A stretch of DNA of 64,000 nt from Albugo candida (taxonomy: Eukaryota > Oomycota > Peronosporomycetes > Albuginales > Albuginaceae), in assembly GCA_905220665.1 (NCBI GenBank), contig CAJNAR010000149.1, positions 62,001 to 126,000 on the forward strand, in the 5' to 3' direction. How positions within the stretch are numbered: the stretch's first letter is position 1; each line of letters opens with the position of its first letter. This document shows, piece by piece, positions 1 through 9,586 of this stretch. The notes under the pieces were generated by a model. It saw only the letters and a list, made by a program, of their open reading frames with translations. It made no database searches and had not been told where the DNA came from. The translations under genes and the position numbers were made by a program.

Positions 1-225
1 GCGACATCTTGATACTTTGCCAACCAATCGTACGTTTCTTCGCTATATCCATTTGGTTAGCTCTTCTCGTCGTATCGACAACTTCTCTACTCACCTTTCA
101 TATCGCTTATTCCAGTACTCCCGAGTCTTGTACTCTTTGTTGTCTTTCTACGCGCAAATGAGCAAAACAAAGCACTGCTCTATAACGTATAGTACCGGCA
201 CAGAGGTATCACGCGTCGTGCCCAT
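1..225 (-). CDS. SAM-dependent methyltransferase, EEF1AKMT4/METTL13-like, N-terminal part
   Basis: The gene is cut by the left window edge, so only its first three exons are seen: 196-225, 95-147 and 1-42, with introns 148-195 (48 bp) and 43-94 (52 bp), both GT..AG on the minus strand. The start is the ATG at 223-225. The spliced peptide runs through EYKTREYWNKRYE and then YDWLAKYQD. An [EK]YW-x-x-RY block followed by YDW and an aromatic/acidic turn is typical of the N-terminus of the eEF1A lysine methyltransferase 4 / METTL13 group, which precedes the SAM-binding glycine motif. That motif would lie outside the window. Both junctions are in phase, which supports the model. The assignment to a subgroup is inference; that it is a class I methyltransferase is likely but not proven. 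Confidence 0.6.
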
Positions 226-322
226 TGAAGAAAAGTGACTATGTCAATTGTGTTCCTCGCACTCGATGTCAAGCGAATGAGTGGTCAATAAGTGCGATAA
301 GAGAACAAACGCTGCAGTGATA

Positions 323-1156
323 TCAATTGTAAGAAAATCTATTGCCTGCTTTGATTACATTATATTGCGAGCGATAGATGCTGCCACCTTCTTTCACAAC
401 ATATTTCTCTCTATCGGATGCAATAGAGAATGCATTATTTTGCATAGTCGACGTCACGTATCGCTTTGATTCCATGAAAACATTATCCATATATTTGTGA
501 AGATCCAAGACATCTGTCTGAACATAGATAGGGACAGTTGGGTCTAAATACTCTGCTAAAGTATCGACGAATTCCGACGTGATCACTCTACGTTTCTGGT
601 GACATCTTTTAAACCATGGATCAGGATGAAAGATCGAGATACTTGAGAGTTTAGATGGCATGTTATCGAGTATCGTGTGTAGCTGATAGTTTATATTTGC
701 GTGTAGAAAGATCAAATTCGTAAGATTCAATTGAGAAGCGATCCGTTGAGCTTGTTGTATGACAGTTTGACGTATCTCCACGCCAATAAAATTCAATTCG
801 TTTTCATTCGCTTTCGCGACTTGCATCAAATATTCTCCATGCGCACATCTACACAGAATGCACGTCAGACTCGTTTGAATTGCTTAAAATATCACCACAA
901 CTCACCCGATATCCAAATGGATGGGAAGCTTTGAATTGTGGAATTTGTTCCATTCCGGAAATGTATTCAATTTTTTGAAATGATCCGACAGCGGATTTAC
1001 ATGTTGACGGAATCGTTTTTGTGTTTGTTTGCATTTCTGTACATCCGAATACCTTCTGACTCGATTGCGCACTTTGAAAGCGACTCGCGGCCATGAAATT
1101 GTATCGCGTATCAGATGTGAATTGAGCATTGATTGGTCAGTCGCACTTAAGCTCAC
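323..1156 (-). CDS. TRM8: tRNA (guanine-N7-)-methyltransferase catalytic subunit
   Basis: Two exons, 906-1156 and 323-848, with a 57-bp intron (849-905, GTGAGT..TGTAG), give 258 residues, about the size of METTL1/Trm8. This enzyme methylates G46 of tRNAs, working with a WD-repeat partner (Trm82/WDR4). The N-terminal part has RQHVNPLS, the family signature before the SAM fold. The intron falls inside the SAM-binding loop: exon 1 ends in LDIG and exon 2 continues CAHGEYL. Further on are NFIGVEIR (acidic ribose-binding strand) and the catalytic/tRNA-binding block FHPDPWFKRCHQKRRV, close to the canonical FPDPWFKxxHxKRR. The start at 1156 is the first ATG of the open frame and lies only 21 bp from the start codon of the divergent PPIL3 gene. 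A later ATG at codon 10 is possible. Confidence 0.9.
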
Positions 1157-1177
1157 TCAAAGCTTCAAGCACGCGAT

Positions 1178-1893
1178 ATGGTACGTCTACTGTCAAACTC
1201 TCTTACTGACTCGAGTTTCGTTCTTATAATACTTATAATCAGTCTGTGACGTTACATACGACACACGGCGATCTTAAAATTGAAGTGTATTGTGACACTG
1301 CTCCAAACACAGCGACAGTACGTCCCGTAGCAGATGCACCTCAACGAATTATAACAACTCCATTATGAATTATAGAACTTTTTAGCATTATGTGCTTCAG
1401 GTGCATACGATAACACACTATTCCACCGGTGCGAACTGTTTTGCGAATTGTGTGTTTTCTAATCGATTTGCATTCAAAGGAACATGAAAGGCTTTATGGT
1501 ACAAGGAGGAGATCCTACTGGCACCGGCAAAGGAGGCGACAGCGTCGGAGGCATACCTTTGAATGACGAATTTCATCCTCAGAATCGTGTACGCACCGCT
1601 GATCGCATCTATCAAAGTGAGACATTGTTACATGCGCATAGCACAATTGCCGCGGAATTGTATCAATGGCCAACAGCGGACCCAATAGCAACAAACAGCA
1701 GTTCTTCATCACATATGCACGTCAACCACATCTGAATAACGTGTACACAGTGTTTGGTAAAGTAATCGATGGAATGGAAACCTTGGACGGAATGGAGAAA
1801 ACACCGGTGGACGCAAAGCATCGTCCTCTGAAAGAAATCATTTTGCAGAGTATAACGATACATGCAAATCCAATAGCGGAGCTTTCGATTTAG
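1178..1893 (+). CDS. PPIL3: cyclophilin-type peptidyl-prolyl isomerase, PPIL3 family
   Basis: Five exons: 1178-1180, 1243-1317, 1376-1428, 1480-1588 and 1642-1893, giving 163 residues (human PPIL3 has 161). The first coding exon is just the ATG, followed by a GTACGT donor and an intron of 62 bp; the next exon opens with SVTLHT, the usual PPIL3 N-terminus. Later introns are 58, 51 and 53 bp, and all junctions are in phase. The spliced protein reads through [42 protein letters not shown] and [12 protein letters not shown]. These are the catalytic FHR, the QGGD loop and the substrate-pocket residues of active cyclophilins. PPIL3-type cyclophilins are found in spliceosomes. The loop between EF and the HNCRG block is short, as in PPIL3 rather than CypA. 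COG4 begins 40 bp downstream. Confidence 0.92.
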
Positions 1894-1933
1894 AGAATTA
1901 AATAAAGTAATAAAGGTCCATTCCACCGCACCT

Positions 1934-4155
1934 ATGTCATTCGAAGCGCATGTGGCTGCATTCTACGAATCACTCGCCGAAGACAAATTAGAAGATATGT
2001 GTGAATCGCTTCACCAAATGCGTCTCGAAGTCGCACAAACGGATAGCACACAAAACGATCCAACGCAAAAAGTGTACGCGGAGGTACGGCAATGCTTACT
2101 TTTACTGAGCATTTTGCGTAATAACACATGACATAAGATATTGCGTTCGTGTGAGGAGAAATCGCAATCAAAGAAACAGTTGATAAACGAGTACTTCATT
2201 CGTTGTTGCAGCGGTACGGAACGTAATGAGATCGCATTGCAAAAGCTGCTGAGTGCAGTGACAATGTGTTTGGACCTTCAAATGCTCACAGTAAATGACC
2301 AAAACATGAAACAAATTCAAACGTTTCTATCGCAACATTTTCAGAGGAAAGCGACGATCGTTTATGAGAGCGTTTGCAAATGTAAAAATGAAGCTCGTGC
2401 CAATGCATTTGGTTACATTGAGCGCAACTTTTACGTCGAGGGTCTTAATGAGATACTTGGTAGTGTGATGGATGTCGCAAAAGCTCTGTTGGAGATTGTG
2501 GGAGGCGGTGAGTATGAGCACACTTTCTATTCACAGTTTATGTCACCGGTGCATGCGCTCTGTGTCGAAGTGACACTGGAAATCGTGCATTTGTTTACGA
2601 TTGAAGGCAGAATGGAAGCATGGGAACGGCGGGCATTAGAGCAAGCAAAACTACAAGCAAGTAAATCGGATATTCCTATAGAACTCGATGAATCGCTGCA
2701 GATGATGGATCTCTTTTTGGACGAAATGACGTGTGTCTTACGACTCCTTTTCACATATCAAAGCTGCATTCGGAGGTTTAGAAAGAGTGTCACAATCGAT
2801 CAAAAGGCTCGAAATCAAAACACATCGACTTTACTGCAAATCACTACGAGTTTGATTCGATTTGATCAGAAAACAGCGGAATTGAATGGCATTTATATGC
2901 TTTTAGAACGGTTTTATATTTTTCAATCGGTGCACAAAGCGATCGAAATCGCCGAAGTACAAACGCTCGAAAACAGTATTTTCATTTCCAGTGTCGTGGA
3001 GGATACGTCCTTCGTGCTCAGTAAAGTATTAATGCGCGCATCTCAATGGTAAGTACGAATGCAGTATTTGCTTCATGACTGTGTAAGCGAATGTTATGTA
3101 GTATTCAGTATCCAACGACATTGTCTGTTGTAAGCGCAATTGTGGATGCATTAGACTCCATGTACCTTCCAGCAATTCTAAAGCTTCCTGACCGTCAATT
3201 CGACTTTTCTGCCATTTCCGCAAAATCGGGTCAGAATGTGGTGGTTTCCAAATCGAAAGATGAAGAAGAGGCTCACAAAAACACCGATCAGAATGAGAAT
3301 ATCTCATTTTCCGACTTGTTGCTCCAAATTGTCGACGAGGATGTGACTCGTGAATTACACAAAGAAGCCAAATTAGTAATGGCAATCAATTCCGCGTTTA
3401 TGAGCTGTCAAGTTGTCTCTGGTCTTGCGAATAAAATTGAAGAAATATCCGATACAGTTTTCCCCCATGAAGCGAAATTACTCGAATGTGTACCGCGACC
3501 GATTTCCGAATTGAATGACACATTCCTTGAGGTTGTGAACAATGAGATCAGCACCATGATACAAAGCACCATCAAGCCTCACATAGAGCCATTACTCCAC
3601 GACTGGATGGAGACGAAATGCCAGTACGTGCTCTCAAGCGCTGAATTCGATCGGTTCGGAGTGCAACCATCTCCATTAACAGAGTTCATGGAACGATATG
3701 TCGCCAAGAATCAAATACTGAAACGATACCAACAATCGTTGTGCCACGAACCTTTCCAGTCATTGATGCAAGCTTTTGCAGATGGAATAACGACATGGCT
3801 TGAAGATGCCATAATCCAGCTACAACCTGCGATGAATGAATTAGGAGCTTTGCAATTTGAGCGAGAAGTTTCCGATTTGCTGATGAAACTCTCTTTCTTT
3901 GTCAAGACCAAAAGCATGCGGAGTTATTTCACACGATTGTTCCATATGACGCTGATACTCAATTTCCTACAGCCGGATGATCTCGTCAGTTCGTACCAGT
4001 CAAGATCGATTGATGGAGAAGAAGAATTGGACTCTGCTACAGTTGTAGCTCTTTTGCAGATGCGTATTGAATTCCAATCAACAGATTTAGACGATGCCGT
4101 TCACAAGTGGAATGAAAAACGTGAACAGTCTAGGCAGAGGATACAAAGCAATTGA
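1934..4155 (+). CDS. COG4: conserved oligomeric Golgi complex subunit 4
   Basis: Three exons, 1934-2083, 2138-3048 and 3102-4155, with introns of 54 and 53 bp, give 704 residues (human COG4 has 785). COG4 belongs to lobe A of the COG tether on Golgi membranes, where it binds SNAREs and Sly1 and supports retrograde vesicle docking. Recognisable blocks are LNGIYMLLERFYIFQSVHKAIE followed by SSVVED (the RINT1/TIP20-like mid region), GALQFEREVSDLL and LILNFLQPDDLV. The C-terminus contains VVALLQMRIEFQSTDL, matching the end of animal COG4 (VLALRIDFR-type). The N-terminal coiled-coil portion is shorter than in animals. The first intron is placed on a GTACGG donor and a CATAAG acceptor because this keeps the frame (VYAE joined to ILRSCEEK). 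Confidence 0.85.
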
Positions 4156-4197
4156 AGCGAATTCACGTAATCAATAGAATTTCTCTTTCTTTCTATT

Positions 4198-4632
4198 TCA
4201 CCCAAAAGCTCCGATTGGAAGTTGAGCCATTGGATCATCGCTGTCGTCGTCGCTAGCGCTGCCTCCTCCACTACTGAGCGAGTCGTCATCCAAATCATCA
4301 TCATCGTCGTCTTTGTCTTCCACCGCTGTTTCGATCTCCTGGAATGAACCCGAAGTTTCGCCATCTTGCGGATGTGAAGCAACATTTTCTTCATTTTCTT
4401 GTGCGATTGTTTCTGTTGTCTCTGACGATATACAAGCCTCGGGTCTCACTTCTACGCTTCGGTTCACTCCCATCGACTGATAAATTGCGTCATTGCTTAT
4501 CAACGTATCTGACATTTTGCTCTTCTTGGACCCCTTTTTCACTTCATTATTCCCCAGCACTTTTTCTCTCTTACGTTTAATAGTTGCAGACGCTGTCAAT
4601 GTCCGCGCTAAACCTTGCTCAATACCGTCCAT
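4198..4632 (-). CDS. small acidic protein of unknown function with basic N-terminal half
   Basis: A single open frame of 144 codons runs from ATG 4632 to the stop at 4198. The N-terminal third carries two basic clusters, KRKREK and KKGSKKSK, that look like nuclear localisation signals. The C-terminal half is very acidic, with a run of about seven consecutive D residues followed by SLSSGGGSASDDDSDD, and it ends MAQLPIGAFG. The charge pattern resembles nucleolar or chromatin-associated acidic proteins, but no family is recognised. It is convergent with COG4 (42 bp between stops). The codon pattern and absence of stops in a region with a strongly biased product support it as a real gene. Function is unknown. 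Confidence 0.6.
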   Translation of the reverse strand: MDGIEQGLARTLTASATIKRKREKVLGNNEVKKGSKKSKMSDTLISNDAIYQSMGVNRSVEVRPEACISSETTETIAQENEENVASHPQDGETSGSFQEIETAVEDKDDDDDDLDDDSLSSGGGSASDDDSDDPMAQLPIGAFG

Positions 4633-4723
4633 TTCTTTCTTCTACCAGTGAGAGTTGAACCTCTGACAGACGAAAGCAATCTCACACCTTTTCGACGGTA
4701 TCGTTGACCCGACAAGCCCATTC

Positions 4724-5288
4724 CTATTTGCACGTATCACTGAGATTGCGGGTGACTACTTGATCATTTCTACTTTGTATTACCTCCTGCTTGATCGTTG
4801 CGAGTTCGTTCCATTCGTTTTCCAAACGGATTTTGACGGCACTTACAGACATCTTTGTAGCAAAAGGTTGAAAAAGATGCATGAAATATGTACACACTTG
4901 AGATACCTTTGGATACATCCGATGATAGCGTGGCGCATTTTCCGTAATATAAGAGTTTTTGGCATCGATTGAGCGTGACGTACGATACTAAAGACACGTA
5001 AAAGCTTTCAGTACAGCGCTTTGATGAGTGGAAATTGTATTGAACCAATTCCATTCGTCTGACACGGATAGCTGCAAGTTTTTCGATCATAAGGCTACAA
5101 TGAAAAGAAGCATTGAAAAGTGCGTTTTCGTTGGAGAGGGAAGCGATTAGATACGTCTGAAGAAGAGATTCTTGATCGTAGACGTCACATAGACCATCAT
5201 ACTGCTTTTTCAGCTCTTCTGTGGCGTTATTTAACGCGTCAAAGCGGCGCTTTGGATCGCAATGAGAAATCGATTCTGTCGTCAACAT
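4724..5288 (-). CDS. small three-exon coiled-coil protein, unknown
   Basis: Three exons, 5046-5288, 4907-4987 and 4724-4852, are joined by introns 4988-5045 (58 bp) and 4853-4906 (54 bp), all in phase 0, to give 150 residues. The model rests on the fact that the spliced peptide stays hydrophilic and helical throughout: RVRRMEL joins YRTSRSIDAKN, and YHRMYPK joins MSVSAVKIRLENEWNEL. Heptad-like stretches (EELKKQYDGL, IEKLAAIRVRRMEL, NEWNELATIKQEV) suggest a coiled coil. There is a weak overall resemblance to the helical core of Vps37-type ESCRT-I subunits, but no decisive motif, so this is not asserted. The last exon might instead end in a further short intron near 4740-4790. Confidence 0.5.
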
Positions 5289-5386
5289 TTACATCAACGG
5301 ATGATGTGGTGCACATCATATAGATTGCAGCAACTTTCGCGCAACCTGAAAATGTGCTGAAGAGTTTTTTTCAGAATTGAGATCGA

Positions 5387-7336
5387 ATGATAGATCCTCA
5401 CAAGCAGAAACAAGCGCAACATGTTGCAATTAATATGACAGGAGGTCCTAGTACGGGAGCACTAGATGTTGATTCTTCGCGGGAAGAAGCTTTGTATCGT
5501 TTTCGAGACATTAATTGGGCAGCATACACTCGGTACGATCGATGTACCTCAAGTATCTTCTTAAGCAGTATGAATGTGTCTTTAGTGTGGGCGGCTTCTC
5601 TCTGGGAACGAAGGAGATATCAGCTCTCAAGGAGATCGAATCGATCTCAAAGCCCGGAAGCGAAGATGTAAGTGAATTGAGAAACTCGTGTGTGTGTGAT
5701 TGTGTTTGATGCCGCTGTTGTCTCAGAATGCGAATGCCGTCGACGATTATTTGCTAGGTTGGTCATTATTAAGTATATCAATGCGATTAAATCGAAGATT
5801 ATACACCGTTTTGCAAAGATTCCGGCGAAGTTCTGGCTGGAGCTTTGCTGAAACTCATCAAGCATGTGACCGATTCGACAGTTTTGAAATACGCTCTCGC
5901 ACGGGTTGAGGAATTGCTTCCAGGTAGACGCATGCTCTACAGCTCGAGAATACTTGGGACTCAATAACAGACTTTAGACGGTCTGAGATTGCGGAAACGT
6001 GTCAAGTATTTTGGGGAGAACATTGAAGGCACACCATTTTTGCGGCTACTCAAAAACGATACGGGCTACGTCGGATATGCAGCTAGCCATATATTGGCGC
6101 TTTTCTTGACGTAAAATTTTTTTCTCTGTTTTAGGATCTCATTGTCACGCTGTATGTGATAGGATACGACACAATATGGATGACATTGCTGCAATATGTC
6201 ACTGGGCGGTGCAAGCTTTGAAATTAGATGCGTCGAATGATCCCAATCGCGCAAATATAACGCGCGCAGCCGTAGCATCCATGATGGTGCTATTAAGAAC
6301 TCCAGAGGCGCGAACAAGCTTTATCAAATTCGGAGGCGTATCTGCGTAAGAATGGTAGAATATGAGTCATAATTAATCTCACTTTGTCTCGGCACAGCGT
6401 CGCCGACCTGTTGGAATGTTCTCAACACAAGGCGCAGCTTTCATATGAGTTGATCTTCATTCTTTGGACATTATCATTCTCAGAGGATGCAATTGAGCAA
6501 TTCAATCTTACCAACATTCTCGATATCTTGATTCAGCAGGTATGCACTTATTTCTAAATGACACTGAGCTTTTACTTTGATGTAAAACATATTAAATAGG
6601 TCACCATGGCACCACGTGAAAAAGTTGTTCGTGTGGCATTAGAGACTCTGCGGGTACCTTCTGTTTTGCCACTTTCTTGCTTGGTCTCAGTGGTGGAGTC
6701 TTTAGAATCTACTTGGCAAGCTGAGTGGACATTTCGATGAGCGCATGATCGATAGCGGTCTGCTGAAAACTCTCAACATAATGAAAGATCGGAAATGGAC
6801 CGATGAGGATCTGGTCAACACTATCAGTAATGTCCGTGATGCGTTGATGCGAGAATATAAAGAGCTCAAGTAAGTCAATATCCGCAATACTGATTGTGAT
6901 CACCGCACATTACGAGGAATGTATTAGTACAATGGAACGGTACGAGAAAGAAATTCGCACGGGCTCTTTGAACTGGGGTTTGCTGCACACCGACAAATTC
7001 TGGAAGGAGTATTACATGGCGTTTGAACACAAGGATTTCGAGTTGATCCGGTTAGGCTAATCAGTTTGTGTGTCATTCTTTGGAGCGATAATAACCTCTT
7101 TGTGAAGAATGCTCATTGGTCTACTGGAATCAGAAGACACAAAGACCGTTGCGGTTGCATTATTCGATTTAGGGGAATTCGTGCGGTTTTACCCAAATGG
7201 AAAGCATATTGCCAAGCGTCTTGGTGCCAAGAAGGTAGTCATGAAACTCATGGCTCATGAAAATGCCGAAGTCCAGAAACAGGCACTTCAATGTATTTCA
7301 AAGATTATGGTCAATAAATGGGAATTTGTTGGTTGA
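5387..7336 (+). CDS. VMA13: V-type proton ATPase subunit H
   Basis: Eleven exons: 5387-5532, 5586-5667, 5727-5757, 5819-5923, 5978-6110, 6163-6345, 6398-6539, 6600-6653, 6706-6869, 6928-7050 and 7108-7336. They total 463 residues (human ATP6V1H has 483). Introns are 51-61 bp and every junction is in phase. Subunit H couples the V1 and V0 sectors and is needed for activity of assembled V-ATPase on vacuole, endosome and Golgi membranes. The N-terminus INWAAYTR matches the NWQSYL region of the family. The middle is a HEAT/armadillo solenoid (YAASHILALFL; HWAVQALKL; ELIFILWTLSF). The C-terminal domain contains SGSL/W-type KFWKEYY, then DLGEFVRFYPNGK and EVQKQALQCISKIMVNKWE, nearly collinear with the human DVGEYVRHYPRGK and VQKLMVHNWEY. 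The junctions at 6110/6163 and 5757/5819 are the least certain. Confidence 0.88.
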
Positions 7337-7903
7337 ATAAAGAATGCGTGCCATGAGCATAAAAGTAATTATGGTAATGCTGCATATAGTCGTTATCGCA
7401 CTTAACGTACCTAGTCTTAGATACCATTAGGGAATGATAACTTGTAACAGTGAATACAAGAGAGCGTGTAACTTGATTGGTTATTCTTTCAAGTGCCATT
7501 TTTCACACTATAAAATCAAAATCAACGAACGCAAAGCTATTTAGCATTTGCGAAAAAAGTGTTAATCAAAACTGTGCGATAAGAACTCGTCAACAAGTAA
7601 CCTTACAACGATTGTGGCGGTATCTTCAGGAAAGCGTCGTCAATATCACTGGTTGTGGGAGTGGTTCAGAGATATCTCTACTTTGAATTGCTGAGTGTGA
7701 GTTGTGTATCGTGCGAGCTTCAGTGAAGGGTATACAGAAGCACATACAAAAAGCTTTCGTTTCGAACGAATGGGATAACTGTGAAGAGGGCTAACACGAT
7801 TTAGAGGAAGGAAACTTTGATTCACATTAAAGAAGACGACACACACAAACAACAGCGAAAAACTGAAATTTACGACCCTGAAATTCATAAAGAAGTAGAA
7901 AGG
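7337..7903. other. intergenic stretch, no gene seen
   Basis: This is about 570 bp between V-ATPase H and the PRL phosphatase. No conserved peptide is visible on either strand. The frame of the phosphatase stays open upstream of its chosen ATG as far as a TAG at 7802-7804, so a short upstream exon ending near 7805 cannot be excluded. Confidence 0.4.
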
Positions 7904-8483
7904 ATGATCGCACCAACAAATAAACCAACTTTGGTTCAATGGGCTAATCTATCGTTCGTCATTATGGATGCACCGACAAATGATAATCTGCAGTTTTATC
8001 TCAAAGAATTGAAAAAGTATAATGTCACAGACCTGGTCCGAGCATGTGAAAAAACATACGACCGTGAAGCTGTGAATGCGGCAGGGATCAATGTGCATGA
8101 ACTAGAATTTCCGGATGGAGAACCGCCCGATGATGATATCTTTCAACGATGGTTATCACTGGTCGCCGATCGTTTCAAGGAGAATCAACCGAAACCTACG
8201 CTGTCAAATCGATCTATTGCTGTGCATTGTGTAGCAGGACTGGGAAGGTATGATCGCCACTTTTTATTACTCATCTTGAGCAACCTTTACTGATTCTTTG
8301 ATGTTTGTATTTAGAGCTCCTGTTTTAGTGGCAATCGCATTAATTGAAAATGGCGTTGATCCGATATCGGCAGTCGAACATATACGTAAATTTCGTCGCG
8401 GTGCCATTAATCTCCGACAGTTGAAATACTTGGAAAAATACCAACCTCATTTCGGTCAAAAGCAAAAGTGTACAATTATGTAA
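7904..8483 (+). CDS. PRL-type (PTP4A) protein tyrosine phosphatase, prenylated
   Basis: Two exons, 7904-8247 and 8315-8483, with a 67-bp intron, give 170 residues (animal PRLs have about 173). The active-site P-loop is [10 protein letters not shown], with the catalytic Cys and Arg; the intron splits the Arg codon of this loop. The general-acid loop is the short segment around [10 protein letters not shown]. The C-terminus is CTIM, a CaaX box expected to be farnesylated and to place the enzyme on endosomal or plasma membranes. The Ala after Arg, instead of the usual Ser/Thr, is typical of PRLs and lowers turnover. PRLs act on growth signalling and bind CNNM magnesium transporters in animals. 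The ATG at 7904 was chosen because it aligns with PRL N-termini (MxxPxxxPT); an N-terminal extension through an upstream exon remains possible. Confidence 0.88.
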
Positions 8484-8799
8484 ACCGTCAATTTCAGCAC
8501 AAATACTCAAAAGTATTGGTACATATTCATACCATAAATGAAACTATTCATTCAATCTTGCTACTTGACAGAATTCTTACGCTCACACGCTGCTGAGTAT
8601 TTGTGTAATCAGTGAGATACTACTCGACATGAACACATCAAGAGTGCTTTGAACCTCTTCCAAACGGTACCTGAACAATCGAAGGCAAAGGAACGAGTGA
8701 ATCCACCTGTGCTGACATTGTCACTCAACCGATATCATTTCGCGTATTATGCACAGATGATCATCCTATAGACTATAGAACCAAGGTGTTATCACAAAG
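8484..8799. other. intergenic stretch, no gene seen
   Basis: About 315 bp downstream of the PRL phosphatase. No conserved coding signal or RNA gene was noticed on either strand. Confidence 0.4.
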
Positions 8800-9331
8800 C
8801 AGACTAGCATCAATAGAGGCTATTCAGGTAATGGAGTAGTGAAAAGGATAAGCGCACTAAGTAAGACAATAGTTTGCAATTGAGAGGTGAGTCTTTTTAT
8901 TCCTTATAGCCTTACTCGATATATCAATAACGCCATCATTGTCTTGTTGTTCTTGTTTCCAATACTATCTCCATTAAATCCACTACCGTAAGTATTCCAT
9001 GTCCGGATTTCACGCGCATTCCTACACGCGCTTCATCTCGTGAATGTGTTGGTATCGCGGAAAAATTGGTCTTTGGACACATTTGCAAGCTATATGACCT
9101 TGCATCCTGTGACTCTCCATCAAGCGTATCGATGCCTCGATCTTGTAATGAGAGTCGCAGCTGTTGCCGAATTTCAGATGATTTCAGGCCATCTTTCTTG
9201 CTTCGCCTCACAGTAGTGTTGATGCGGAGTAATGCGTTTCCCCTTCCGAAAGTAGTAAATCTTACAAGCTCTTTTGTATAGATCAACGATGATTGGAAAA
9301 TGGTATTTGTGACGTTAAATTTCACATTCAC
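8800..9331 (-). repeat. effector-locus flanking block with a 131-codon open frame, copy 1 of 3
   Basis: This block resembles 19.05-19.41 kb and (inverted) 40.83-41.20 kb. All three lie just downstream of the three secreted-protein genes. Shared words include the segment around the CGAGGCATCGA / GATGCCTCGAT motif, the CGCGCTTCAT segment and the GGTAGTGGA segment. In this copy the minus strand stays open for 131 codons (8936-9331) but has no ATG near its 5' end; the first codon is GTG. Either it is an exon of a longer gene or it is non-coding. In the other two copies the frame is broken. It is best read as an ancestral part of the effector unit that was duplicated with it. No protein family is recognised. 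Confidence 0.4.
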
Positions 9332-9586
9332 TTTCAGAAAACTTTTTGAAGGTCTACTGCATTAAGTGTCTTTCGAATCCAAACGTACTTCAAGAATGTA
9401 CGGACGCTCGCCAGAATTGGGGTTTTCAGGTACGTAGAGTGGAGATGGACAAAATGTGAAAGAAACGCGGTGCAAAACAACGATACGAGAAAGTCATCAT
9501 AGAAGAATACTCTAAAATCAGTCGCCCTCAGATTGTTATACATATCCATGCATTTAAGATTTTATGCACCAACTATCTCTCCCACA

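Noticed and set aside
4634..4725. On the minus strand a segment like a tRNA T-arm and acceptor end (GAGGTTCAACTCTCACTGGTA)
   Set aside because: No matching 5' acceptor strand, D-arm or anticodon arm is found upstream within tRNA length.
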